Part shown: positions 1 through 5,836 of the stretch, one piece after another
Layout of the letters: the number at the start of each line of letters is the position of its first letter
How positions within the stretch are numbered: the first letter of the stretch is position 1
Source: Chitinophagaceae bacterium
GTDB taxonomy: Bacteria > Bacteroidota > Bacteroidia > Chitinophagales > Chitinophagaceae
Reading direction: 5' to 3'
DNA length: 5,836 nt
Assembly (NCBI GenBank): GCA_947472635.1
Contig: CANJDY010000186.1
Location: 1 to 5,836 of the forward strand
The notes under the pieces: model-generated
Databases searched by the model: none
What the model was told of the DNA's origin: nothing
The model's input: only the letters and a program-made list of their open reading frames with translations
Program-made: the position numbers and the translations under genes

Positions 1-1664
1 ACAAATTCTTTTGGAATACTACCACCAAATAAGCCATTTACAAACTGGAAGTTGGATTTTCCTTCTTTTAAAAATTCTTCATCCGCGGGCCCGATTTCAA
101 AAACGATATCAGCAAATTTACCACGGCCACCTGTTTGCTTTTTCAATGTTTCGCGGTGCTGTATTGTATTTTGGAAAGCTTCTTTATAAGCTACCTGAGG
201 TGCTCCTTGGTTGATTTCAACTTTAAACTCACGACGCATACGATCTACGATGATCTCCAAATGTAGCTCACCCATACCACTCAAAATAGTTTGGCCGGTC
301 TCTTCATCTGTTTTAACACGCAAGGTTGGATCTTCTTCCACCAATTTAGCAATCGCCATACCCATCCTATCCACATCAACCTGAGTTTTTGGCTCTACCG
401 CTACGGAGATAACTGGTTCTGGGAAAGTCATCGCTTCTAGTACAATTGGATGATCTTCGTTGCACAAAGTGTCTCCAGTTTTAATATCCTTAAATCCCAC
501 TGCAGCCCCAATATCACCTGCTTCAATATAATCAACCGGGTTTTGTTTGTTGGCATGCATCTGCATAATACGACTGATACGCTCATTTTTTCCTGTACGG
601 GTATTTAGTACATAGCTTCCACTATCCAATCTTCCTGAATAAGCCCGGAAGAAAGCCAAACGACCTACAAAAGGATCGGTCATGATCTTAAATGCTAAGG
701 CACTAAATGGTTCCTTTATATCACAATGACGGAAAATTTCTTCGCCGCTATCAGGATTGGTTCCTTTCACCGCTTCAATATCCATTGGACCAGGTAAATA
801 ACGAACGATTGCATCCAAAGCTGTTTGTACACCTTTGTTTTTGAAAGATGAACCACACATCATTGGAATAATACTGATATCGATAGTAGCTTTACGAATC
901 GCTTCATGGATTTCATCTTCAGTAATCGTATTGGGATCATCAAAGAATTTTTCCAATAGTTTTTCATCATAATCTGCCACTGCCTCAATCAGGTGCTGTC
1001 TCCACTCATTCACTTCGTCAACCATATCTTCAGGAATTGGCACTTCATTAAAAGTCATTCCTTGTCCTGCTTCATCCCACACCATTCCTTTCATAGTAAC
1101 TAGATCCACCACACCCTTGAAGTTATCTTCAGCACCAATGGGCAATTGCAATGGCACTGCCTTGGCTCCCAGCATTTCTTTAATTTGTTTTACCACATTT
1201 AAGAAGTCGGCACCTGCGCGATCCATTTTATTTACAAAACCTACACGAGGCACCTTGTACTTATTAGCTTGGCGCCAAACAGTCTCAGACTGAGGCTCCA
1301 CACCAGATACAGCACAGAACAAAGCTAGTAAACCATCTAAAACACGCAAGGAACGCTCTACCTCAACAGTAAAATCCACGTGACCTGGAGTATCGATGAT
1401 ATTAAATTTATATTGATGCGTATCAGGCGTTTTCTTGCCATTTACCATTGGGAAATTCCAAAAGCAGGTAGTAGCAGCACTGGTAATAGTGATTCCTCTT
1501 TCCTGTTCCTGGGCCATCCAGTCCATCGTGGCGGCGCCATCATGCACCTCACCAATTTTATGATTCACCCCTGTATAATATAATATACGCTCGGTGGTGG
1601 TAGTTTTGCCGGCATCAATATGAGCCGCAATACCAAAATTTCGTTGATAACGTAAATCTGCCAT
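1..1664 (-). CDS. fusA: Elongation factor G, partial (C-terminus beyond left edge)
   Basis: Cytoplasmic translational GTPase that drives ribosomal translocation and, with RRF, ribosome recycling. The ATG at 1664-1662 opens 554 codons without a stop, against about 700 in the family, so roughly 150 C-terminal residues lie outside the window. The G domain is canonical: P-loop AHIDAGKTT (residues 14-22), switch I region [11 protein letters not shown] (56-66), DTPGH (91-95), NKMD (145-148), then [11 protein letters not shown] as the G5-like segment. Domain II and III sequences follow (for example GELHLEI), and domain IV begins with the [10 protein letters not shown] segment before the sequence runs out. 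The N-terminus aligns closely with E. coli EF-G, including [19 protein letters not shown], which supports this start. No Shine-Dalgarno is visible: the 42 nt of mRNA before the start contain no G. It is normally cotranscribed behind rpsG, but here it has its own promoter. Identification is very secure. Bacteroidota can carry a second EF-G paralogue; this one looks like the canonical form. Confidence 0.98.
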   Translation of the reverse strand, partial: MADLRYQRNFGIAAHIDAGKTTTTERILYYTGVNHKIGEVHDGAATMDWMAQEQERGITITSAATTCFWNFPMVNGKKTPDTHQYKFNIIDTPGHVDFTVEVERSLRVLDGLLALFCAVSGVEPQSETVWRQANKYKVPRVGFVNKMDRAGADFLNVVKQIKEMLGAKAVPLQLPIGAEDNFKGVVDLVTMKGMVWDEAGQGMTFNEVPIPEDMVDEVNEWRQHLIEAVADYDEKLLEKFFDDPNTITEDEIHEAIRKATIDISIIPMMCGSSFKNKGVQTALDAIVRYLPGPMDIEAVKGTNPDSGEEIFRHCDIKEPFSALAFKIMTDPFVGRLAFFRAYSGRLDSGSYVLNTRTGKNERISRIMQMHANKQNPVDYIEAGDIGAAVGFKDIKTGDTLCNEDHPIVLEAMTFPEPVISVAVEPKTQVDVDRMGMAIAKLVEEDPTLRVKTDEETGQTILSGMGELHLEIIVDRMRREFKVEINQGAPQVAYKEAFQNTIQHRETLKKQTGGRGKFADIVFEIGPADEEFLKEGKSNFQFVNGLFGGSIPKEF

Positions 1665-1912
1665 TGAATTGATTGTTTATTGATTAGTTGTTGATTGTGT
1701 TTTTAACTCGATTAGTCCGATTCAGCGTTGATAAACCGTGTCGGTCTATCCCCCTTTCTCTTAATGTTACATTGAAATGATATCCCAAAAAATGAAGGGA
1801 AATCTAAAACCCGTAAGTGATGGGTTGCCTTGATATGATTATTTTACTCTCATAATATGCTAAATAAACTGCGGCTACCACCAAATACGCTTTACTATGC
1901 CCAACTTTTTAG
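1665..1912 (-). promoter_or_regulatory. Long 5' leader of fusA with hairpins and a G-free start region
   Basis: From the predicted promoter to the fusA ATG there are about 245 nt without a credible gene. The stretch next to the start (1665-1706) has no G in the mRNA and carries repeated AATCAA units, an unstructured A/C-rich start region rather than a Shine-Dalgarno. Just upstream, 1730-1750 can fold as an 8-bp hairpin, GATAGACC and GGTTTATC around a 5-nt loop with one G-U pair. A weaker 5-bp stem (AACCC/GGGTT, 1808-1826) is followed by a short U-rich run and is only marginally attenuator-like. The boundaries depend on the inferred promoter. I recognise no known riboswitch or ribosomal-protein leader class. 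Regulation of EF-G synthesis through this leader is an inference. Confidence 0.5.
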
Positions 1913-1917
1913 CGCCG

Positions 1918-1946
1918 CAAAGGTAAGGGGATTTTTTGAAATACAA
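1918..1946 (-). promoter_or_regulatory. Bacteroidota-type promoter for fusA
   Basis: On the minus strand the -7 element TACCTTTG (1925-1918) matches the Bacteroidota primary-sigma consensus TAnnTTTG exactly and is followed by C, a common extension. A TTG -33 element (1946-1944) lies 18 nt upstream, close to the usual spacing of about 19. Transcription would start near 1911-1914 and run toward fusA. Having this promoter between cysM and fusA means fusA does not depend on read-through from upstream genes. It is one of the clearest promoters in the window, though the start point is not measured. Confidence 0.72.
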
Positions 1947-1961
1947 GACAGGTTGGGAATA

Positions 1962-1985
1962 TGTCTGATTGTAGGCTGTCTGATT
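1962..1985. repeat. Direct repeat of TGTCTGATT upstream of the fusA promoter
   Basis: TGTCTGATT occurs at 1962-1970 and again at 1977-1985, a 15-nt period. Read toward fusA this is AATCAGACA twice, about 50-73 nt before the inferred transcription start. Paired direct repeats at that distance can be activator sites, but chance is possible in such short AT-rich words. No transcription factor can be named. Confidence 0.35.
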
Positions 1986-2135
1986 TTCTAAATTTCGCAG
2001 ATCAATGGGGAGGCACAGCTCTATTAATTCATGAACAATGGTTTTTCTCAACAATCAAAATAATAAGTTGCCAAAACACTTTTCAATTCAATCCAAATCA
2101 TACATTCCAAAATCAGCCATTTTATAAAAAGGTAT

Positions 2136-3017
2136 TTAGTCAAACAAATTGGATGAAAGATAGCGGTCACCCCGATCACAGATAATACATACAATTACAC
2201 CGGAACTAAGTTCTTTTGCCAATTCAATGGCTGCATGCACCCCGCCACCACTGCTCATTCCACTAAAAATAGCTTCCTCCCTTGCCAATCGCTTGGCCAT
2301 AATGCGGGCATCCTGTTCGTCAATTTCTATGATACGGTCTACCCTTTTTGCATCAAAAATCGATGGCATATAGGCTAAGGGCCATTTGCGTATACCTGGT
2401 ATTTTAGAACCGTCGGTAGGCTGACAACCTATAATTTGTATTTGGGGATTTTGTTCTTTCAAATATTTAGATACCCCCATGATGGTTCCGGTAGTACCCA
2501 TAGAAGAAACAAAATGAGTGATTTGCTGATGAGTATCCTTCCATATTTCCGGACCGGTAGTTTTGTAATGCATGGCGGGATTATCTTCATTGCCAAACTG
2601 GTTGAGCATACAATACCCGCCCTTTGCAAGTTGAGCATTGGCATAATCGATAGCTCCCTCCATCGATTTGGCCTTAGGCGTCAGCGTTACCTTAGCACCA
2701 AAAGCCTCCATCGTCAAAACTCTTTCACGAGTGGCATCTTCAGGCATCACCAATTCAATAGGTACTCCAAATAAACTGGCGATCATCGCAAGAGCAATAC
2801 CTGTATTTCCACTGGTGGCTTCTATCAATGTTACACCCTCCTTTATTTCACCCCTGTCAATAGCACCTTTGATCATGCCATAAGCTGCCCTATCCTTTAC
2901 ACTTCCCCCAGGATTATTGCCTTCCAATTTGCCATAAATAGTCACCCCTTTATTAACAGGGATTTTCTTTAATTCTACTAGCGGGGTATTTCCTACAAGA
3001 TCCAGTATTCCAGCCAT
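2136..3017 (-). CDS. cysM: O-acetylserine sulfhydrylase B (cysteine synthase CysM)
   Basis: Cytoplasmic PLP enzyme, fold type II, that makes L-cysteine from O-acetylserine and sulfide; CysM-type enzymes can also accept thiosulfate. It is intact at 293 aa, close to the roughly 300 aa of E. coli CysM. Visible signatures are GNTPLV (9-14), the Schiff-base lysine K41 in NPGGSVKDRA, the substrate loop TSGNTG (68-73), the PLP-phosphate loop GTTGT (174-178), FSGMSSGG (251-258) and the C-terminal ICDRGDRYLS (279-288). The stretches TTGPEIW, ITHFVSSMGTTGT and IPGIRKWP mark it as CysM rather than CysK. The ATG start at 3017 places GNTPLV at the usual distance, and a TATATTTG promoter element lies about 38 nt upstream. 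No serine acetyltransferase (cysE) is in the window. It shares strand with fusA but lies 471 nt upstream of it. No strong terminator is visible after its stop, so some read-through into fusA is possible. Confidence 0.96.
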   Translation of the reverse strand: MAGILDLVGNTPLVELKKIPVNKGVTIYGKLEGNNPGGSVKDRAAYGMIKGAIDRGEIKEGVTLIEATSGNTGIALAMIASLFGVPIELVMPEDATRERVLTMEAFGAKVTLTPKAKSMEGAIDYANAQLAKGGYCMLNQFGNEDNPAMHYKTTGPEIWKDTHQQITHFVSSMGTTGTIMGVSKYLKEQNPQIQIIGCQPTDGSKIPGIRKWPLAYMPSIFDAKRVDRIIEIDEQDARIMAKRLAREEAIFSGMSSGGGVHAAIELAKELSSGVIVCIICDRGDRYLSSNLFD

Positions 3018-3054
3018 TCTCTATTTTTAAAAACAATAATCTTACATTTCGCTG

Positions 3055-3083
3055 CAAATATATAAATAAAAATAATGTGAAAA
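3055..3083 (-). promoter_or_regulatory. Bacteroidota-type promoter for cysM
   Basis: The minus strand carries TATATTTG (3062-3055), an exact match to the -7 consensus TAnnTTTG, about 38 nt before the cysM ATG. This implies a leader of roughly 30 nt. The -33 element is weak: only a T-rich TTTT (3083-3080) with a 17-nt gap, not a clean TTTG. The AT-rich surroundings raise the chance of a random match. Confidence 0.5.
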
Positions 3084-3214
3084 CGGGATAAAGTAGTAAA
3101 TGGAGAATTATTTTATTCTACCCTCAATAGATGCTCAAAATTGATAGCCTATTTGCATGAGCAAAACATCTTCCCTTTCTTTAGGAAAAAAGTTGTAAAA
3201 GAATCAGTTCTTTA

Positions 3215-3229
3215 ATTCAATAATTGAAT
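3215..3229. repeat. 15-bp inverted repeat, possible operator
   Basis: ATTCAA-TAA-TTGAAT is a perfect inverted repeat with 6-bp arms and a 3-nt centre, lying between the divergent cysM and cytochrome genes. It has no T-run, so it is unlikely to be a terminator. A dimeric regulator could bind it, but in AT-rich DNA such a palindrome can arise by chance. Confidence 0.3.
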
Positions 3230-3309
3230 GAACTTAGTAAATTCAACGCAATTCCTAATGAGTTATAAATGGATAGAAATTTATTTAAAAATAAAAAATA
3301 AAATTTGAA

Positions 3310-3317
3310 TACATTTG
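3310..3317 (+). promoter_or_regulatory. Possible -7 element for the cytochrome c / DUF1080 unit
   Basis: TACATTTG fits the TAnnTTTG consensus and is the only exact match seen on the plus strand close to the cytochrome gene. It ends just 14 nt before the ATG at 3332, which would give an unusually short leader of about 10 nt. No clear TTG lies at the expected -33 position; that stretch is only A and T. The call is tentative. Confidence 0.3.
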
Positions 3318-3331
3318 ACAAAATTTTAAAA

Positions 3332-3721
3332 ATGAAAAAATACTGTATTGTACTTTCTGTGTCTTTTTTTGGCTTTGCTTGTGGTAATTCAACTAGTACT
3401 CCTGAAACGAAAGAAGTGGCTAAACCAGTTACCTCTGTAATGGACAATCCTGATTATGAAAAAGGGCTCAATCTGGTAGCTAAATCAGATTGCTTTACTT
3501 GTCATAAATTAAGAGAGCCTTCTGTAGGACCGGCCTATGGATTGGTAGCTGCGAAATATGAGAATACCGAAAGCAATCGTGAAATGTTGGTTGCTAAAAT
3601 AATTGCCGGCGGAAAGGGTGTATGGGGACAAATACCCATGATTCCACATCCAAAACTTTCTAAGGAAGATGCAACTGCAATGGTAAAATATATCTTATTA
3701 CTAAAAGAAGAAAAAAAATAA
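3332..3721 (+). CDS. Small c-type cytochrome lipoprotein (class I)
   Basis: Periplasmic electron carrier tethered to the envelope. The 129-aa product begins with a lipoprotein signal: MKK, a hydrophobic stretch, then the lipobox FGFAC with C17 as the lipidated cysteine. A Ser/Thr/Pro/Lys linker follows (about 18-38). One class I cytochrome c domain contains the heme-attachment motif CFTCH (54-58) and a likely axial methionine M103 in GQIPMIPHP, then a C-terminal helix (SKEDATAMVKYILLL). The spacing resembles the small cytochrome c551/c8 type. I chose the ATG at 3332 over an upstream in-frame TTG at 3305 because the ATG gives a normal signal peptide with MKK at its N-terminus. The next gene starts 2 nt after its stop, so the two are very likely cotranscribed. 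It may take electrons from a periplasmic dehydrogenase, but no such enzyme is in the window. Confidence 0.93.
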   Translation: MKKYCIVLSVSFFGFACGNSTSTPETKEVAKPVTSVMDNPDYEKGLNLVAKSDCFTCHKLREPSVGPAYGLVAAKYENTESNREMLVAKIIAGGKGVWGQIPMIPHPKLSKEDATAMVKYILLLKEEKK

Positions 3722-3723
3722 AT

Positions 3724-4455
3724 ATGAAAAATAAAACCTGGCTACTAGCGGCCTCCATTTGTATTTTAGCTAGTTGCATAAGTGTGAAAATAAATTCCAC
3801 TTCAAATGTTTCTAACGGCGAAAAAACCTCCGATGGATGGGTTTCCCTGTTTGACGGAAAAACCACTACTGGATGGCATAGTTATGGAAAAGACAAAGTA
3901 GAGGGGCGTTGGAGAGTGGCAGATGGCGCCATCTATTTGGCAGATAAAAAAGAAGCACATCAGGCAGGTGAAGGGGATTTAGTTACTAATTTGTCGTACG
4001 AAAATTTTGATTTAAAACTAGAATGGAAAATTTCTACCAACGGTAACAGCGGTATTATTTTTTATATAAATGAAGACACTGCTAAATACAAAGACACCTA
4101 TAATACCGGTATGGAAATGCAGGTATTAGATAATGATGGTCACTCAGATGGCAAGATAATCAAACACAGGGCCGGCGATTTATACGACCTGATTTCCTGC
4201 ACCAAAGAAACGGTAAAGCCAGTAGGCGAATGGAACGAAGTAGAAATTATTTCCAAAGGAGGTAATCTGCAGCTTTTTCTTAATGGAACCAATGTAGTTA
4301 CCACTACTCTTTGGGATGATAATTGGAGAAAAATGATAGCGGGAAGCAAATTTAAAAAGATGCAGGATTTTGGAACCTTCAAAAAAGGAAAAATTGCCTT
4401 ACAAAATCATGGCAATGTTGTCTGGTACCGAAATATCAAAATAAAAGAACTCTAA
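3724..4455 (+). CDS. DUF1080 / 3-keto-disaccharide hydrolase-like lipoprotein
   Basis: The 243-aa secreted lipoprotein has signal peptide residues 1-17 with lipobox LASC and lipidated C18, a short linker, and one DUF1080 domain (PF06439, named for 3-keto-disaccharide hydrolase) with a concanavalin-like beta-sandwich fold. Family hallmarks in order are GWVSLFDGKTTTGW (38-51), RWRVADGAIY (62-71), GDLVTNLSYENFDLKLEWKI (84-103), GNSGIIFY (107-114), TGMEMQVLDNDGHSDGK (128-144), GEWNEVEI (168-175) and a final GKIALQNHGNVVWYRNIKIK (222-241). The length is normal for single-domain members. In Bacteroidota such proteins are linked to glycosides whose sugar has been oxidised at C3, cleaved by hydrolysis or elimination; the substrate here is unknown. 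It starts 2 nt after the cytochrome stop, and its stop codon merges into a strong terminator. Family assignment is firm; the reaction is inferred. Confidence 0.92.
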   Translation: MKNKTWLLAASICILASCISVKINSTSNVSNGEKTSDGWVSLFDGKTTTGWHSYGKDKVEGRWRVADGAIYLADKKEAHQAGEGDLVTNLSYENFDLKLEWKISTNGNSGIIFYINEDTAKYKDTYNTGMEMQVLDNDGHSDGKIIKHRAGDLYDLISCTKETVKPVGEWNEVEIISKGGNLQLFLNGTNVVTTTLWDDNWRKMIAGSKFKKMQDFGTFKKGKIALQNHGNVVWYRNIKIKEL

Positions 4456-4491
4456 AAAAAAGCCCGGTAATTATTTACCGGGCTTTTTTTT
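4454..4491. terminator. Symmetric bidirectional Rho-independent terminator
   Basis: Eight A residues, the arm GCCCGGTAA (4462-4470), loop TTAT, the arm TTACCGGGC (4475-4483) and eight T residues form a near-perfect palindrome. It ends transcripts on both strands: the DUF1080 gene from the left, whose stop TAA overlaps its first bases, and the TIM-barrel gene from the right, whose stop lies at 4496-4494. Confidence 0.93.
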
Positions 4492-4493
4492 AC

Positions 4494-5368
4494 TTATTTC
4501 AATAAATTCTTTGTGATAAAGGAGAAACTTTTTTGAATGCTAGCAATAGTGTTTGGGACATAATTATTTTCCTGCTCAAGGTAATAATGCTTGATCCCCG
4601 CAAGAGATGAACTGGCGAGGATTCTTTTAAAATCAATACTTCCATTGCCAATTTCTGTATTCAATGTTCTATCTACCTTATCCATATCCTTTACATGCAC
4701 TAATGGGAATCGGCCGGGTTGCTTTTTGAAAAGGTCCACCGGGTCTAACCCTGCTCTTACCACCCAATATAAATCCAATTCTAGTTTAACTAGATCCTTA
4801 TCGGTTTCATTCATAAAAATATCGTAGCCTCTTTTTCCATCTATTGGCAAAAATTCAAAATCATGGTTATGGTACGCTAATTGCAAATTCTCTTTTTTAC
4901 ATATTTCGCCGGCTTTATTCATTCTCGCTGCAAGCGCTTTATACTGGTCGATTGTTTTTCGCCTTCCTTCTTCAAGATAGGGTATTACAATGTACTGGTG
5001 ACCCAGGGTATGACCCACCTCGCAAAGTTTTTTAACGTCATCTCCATTCCCTTTGTTAAAAAGCATTTTTTCTGGCAAATAATGTCCACTAGGGCTGGAT
5101 AGATGATTTGCTTTTAACAACTGTCCAAACTCCTTCACACTCAGACCAAAAATTGTTGCCCCTTACTTAATCCAAAAGTTTCGACTTCCTTATACCCCGC
5201 GGCCGAAATTTTCTCAATTACCCCTTTTGCATCCTTGGCAATTTCATCTCTAAGGGTGTATAATTGAATACCAACAGCAGTATCCATTTTAAAAAAATCA
5301 GCAGGCTTTAGCGCTAATCCGGTGGTCAATAACGCAGATTGTTTTAAAAAATCCCTTCTAGTATTCAT
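4494..5368 (-). pseudogene. Tat-exported sugar isomerase/epimerase-like TIM-barrel protein, frameshifted
   Basis: Two reading frames make one gene of the xylose-isomerase-like TIM-barrel family (PF01261). Frame A (5368-5141, 75 aa) starts with a twin-arginine signal, MNTRRDFLKQSALLTTGLAL, then the barrel start VGIQLYTLRDEI and GYKEVETFGLSKG. Frame B (ending at 4494) continues with FGLSVKEFGQLL, SPSGHY, YHNHDFEF, ELDLYW, HVKDMD and YLEQEN, which hold the usual His, Asp and Glu metal-ligand positions. The frames overlap only between 5165 and 5141, and one added base there would give about 291 aa, the normal family size. The T run at 5152-5148 (sense strand) is the most likely site: a sixth T gives GQQFFGLSVKEF. 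The C run at 5159-5162 is an alternative. It could be a true loss of function, a sequencing error or rare frameshifting. If intact it would act in the periplasm on a sugar or keto-sugar, in keeping with the neighbouring DUF1080 gene. Confidence 0.88.
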
Positions 5369-5635
5369 TGACTTTGACTATTTGGTTAAAAAATGAAATT
5401 ACGAAAATATTGAAATATAATATCAAATAGGCCAACGAAAAACGATTGCTCCAAAGCCTACCCATTCACTTGCTCCTCTTTTAGAAAAGCTTACTCACCT
5501 ACCCTCCTCTGCTGGCATTGGTTGATCAAAATAATAAACAATGCCTCCTACCAGCAATACGCCAATCCAATCAAGCTTTCTAACGGCCTGTCAACTAGCG
5601 TAAATAGCAATCCAAATGAACAATAGGGTGGGTGC
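5369..5635. other. Region without an intact gene between the TIM-barrel gene and the rpsG terminator
   Basis: This stretch contains no complete reading frame with a credible start. The part next to the TIM-barrel start (about 5369-5440) is AT-rich and should hold that gene's promoter; near matches such as TATATTTC occur, but I see no exact TAnnTTTG element with a proper -33. The part at 5495-5635 is less AT-rich and carries a hydrophobic reading frame on the minus strand, described separately. Confidence 0.55.
5495..5635 (-). pseudogene. Possible decayed end of a membrane protein
   Basis: On the minus strand a frame reads APTLLFIWIAIYAS, then TGA (5593-5591), then QAVRKLDW, IGVLLVGGIVYYF, DQPMPAEEGR and a final TGA (5497-5495). 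Two hydrophobic segments separated by a short basic loop resemble the last two membrane helices of a transporter-like protein, and the internal TGA could be a mutated TGG tryptophan codon. There is no good start, and upstream the frame runs into the rpsG terminator. I cannot name a family. Chance is a real alternative for so short a frame. Confidence 0.28.
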
Positions 5636-5668
5636 AAAAAAAGAGCCGCTCTTTTGGGAACGGCTCTT
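5636..5668 (-). terminator. Rho-independent terminator of rpsG
   Basis: On the minus strand, AAGAGCCG (5668-5661), a 12-nt loop and CGGCTCTT (5648-5641) form an 8-bp stem continued by a run of Ts down to 5636. It starts 24 nt after the rpsG stop. It should end the rpsL-rpsG transcript before the inserted genes, separating it from fusA. On the plus strand the T-run is poor, so it acts in one direction. Confidence 0.88.
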
Positions 5669-5692
5669 AATAAATATTTTAGTACGAATGAA

Positions 5693-5836
<144 letters not shown>

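Larger units (their letters stand above)
3018..3331. other. AT-rich divergent intergenic region between cysM and the cytochrome c gene
   Basis: These 314 bases separate two divergently oriented genes and hold no credible reading frame; the open frames here are short and AT-driven. They contain the cysM promoter on the minus strand, a possible -7 element for the cytochrome gene on the plus strand, and a 15-bp inverted repeat (ATTCAA-TAA-TTGAAT, 3215-3229) that could be an operator. The last 60 bases before the cytochrome gene are almost only A and T. Confidence 0.6.

Noticed and set aside
1..1664. Short plus-strand open frames (11-214 and 1380-1583) opposite fusA
   Set aside because: They are antisense to highly conserved EF-G codons and show no features of their own.
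1708..1722. Short direct repeat CGATT-AGTC-CGATT in the fusA leader
   Set aside because: A 5-bp repeated unit is too short to separate from chance and pairs with nothing nearby.
2101..2135. A terminator after cysM (AAAAT-GGCTG-ATTTT)
   Set aside because: The stem is only five A-T pairs with no GC clamp and no following T-run, so it should not terminate transcription.
1961..2185. A 74-aa plus-strand open frame between fusA and cysM
   Set aside because: It overlaps the cysM 3' end on the opposite strand and crosses the fusA upstream repeats. It has no recognisable motif or start signal, and its composition looks like translated AT-rich non-coding DNA.
2436..2883. Plus-strand open frames of 71-112 aa inside cysM
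   Set aside because: They are antisense shadows of a clearly conserved CysM coding sequence.
3305..3331. An in-frame TTG start that would add 9 residues to the cytochrome c lipoprotein
   Set aside because: It would place polar residues (MNTFDKILK) before the natural MKK signal-peptide start and overlaps the possible -7 element; the ATG at 3332 gives a textbook lipoprotein signal.
5141..5165. Programmed -1 ribosomal frameshifting in the TIM-barrel gene
   Set aside because: In the zero frame the site reads A TTT TTG, which is not a proper X XXY YYZ slippery heptamer, and I see no strong downstream hairpin. A homopolymer indel explains it more simply, although slippage on the T run is not excluded.

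Overview
The window looks like a chromosomal segment from a Bacteroidota bacterium, most likely in or near the Chitinophagaceae; the family placement is an inference. The evidence is AT-rich intergenic DNA, starts without Shine-Dalgarno sequences, promoter -7 elements of the Bacteroidota type TAnnTTTG (TACCTTTG before fusA, TATATTTG before cysM), and a pairing of a small lipoprotein cytochrome c with a DUF1080 (3-keto-disaccharide hydrolase-like) lipoprotein.

Layout from left to right. Positions 1-1664 (minus) hold the first 554 codons of fusA (EF-G), cut by the left edge. Positions 1665-2135 hold the fusA promoter and a leader of about 245 nt. Positions 2136-3017 (minus) hold cysM, an intact O-acetylserine sulfhydrylase B. 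Positions 3018-3331 form the AT-rich divergent intergenic region. Positions 3332-4455 (plus) hold a tight two-gene unit, a c-type cytochrome lipoprotein followed after 2 nt by a DUF1080 lipoprotein. It ends at a near-perfect bidirectional terminator (4454-4491) shared with a convergent gene. That gene, at 4494-5368 (minus), encodes a Tat-exported sugar isomerase/epimerase-like TIM-barrel protein but is split by a single-base frameshift. Positions 5369-5635 have no intact gene but contain a short hydrophobic reading frame that may be a decayed membrane-protein end. At 5636-5668 lies the terminator of rpsG, whose last 47 codons occupy 5693-5836 (minus).

rpsG and fusA belong to the conserved str operon (rpsL-rpsG-fusA) and are normally adjacent. 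Here about 4.0 kb of unrelated genes on both strands separates them. rpsG has its own terminator, and fusA has its own promoter with a long leader. The inserted cargo combines cysteine synthesis (cysM) with a small envelope module (cytochrome c, DUF1080 protein, Tat TIM-barrel protein). That module resembles oxidative, keto-sugar-based glycoside breakdown, although no sugar dehydrogenase is present in the window. I see no CRISPR array, tRNA, rRNA, transposase or recognisable insertion sequence. I do not see a clearly new system. The points most worth checking are the split str operon, the frameshifted TIM-barrel gene, the fusA leader and the hydrophobic relic after rpsG.
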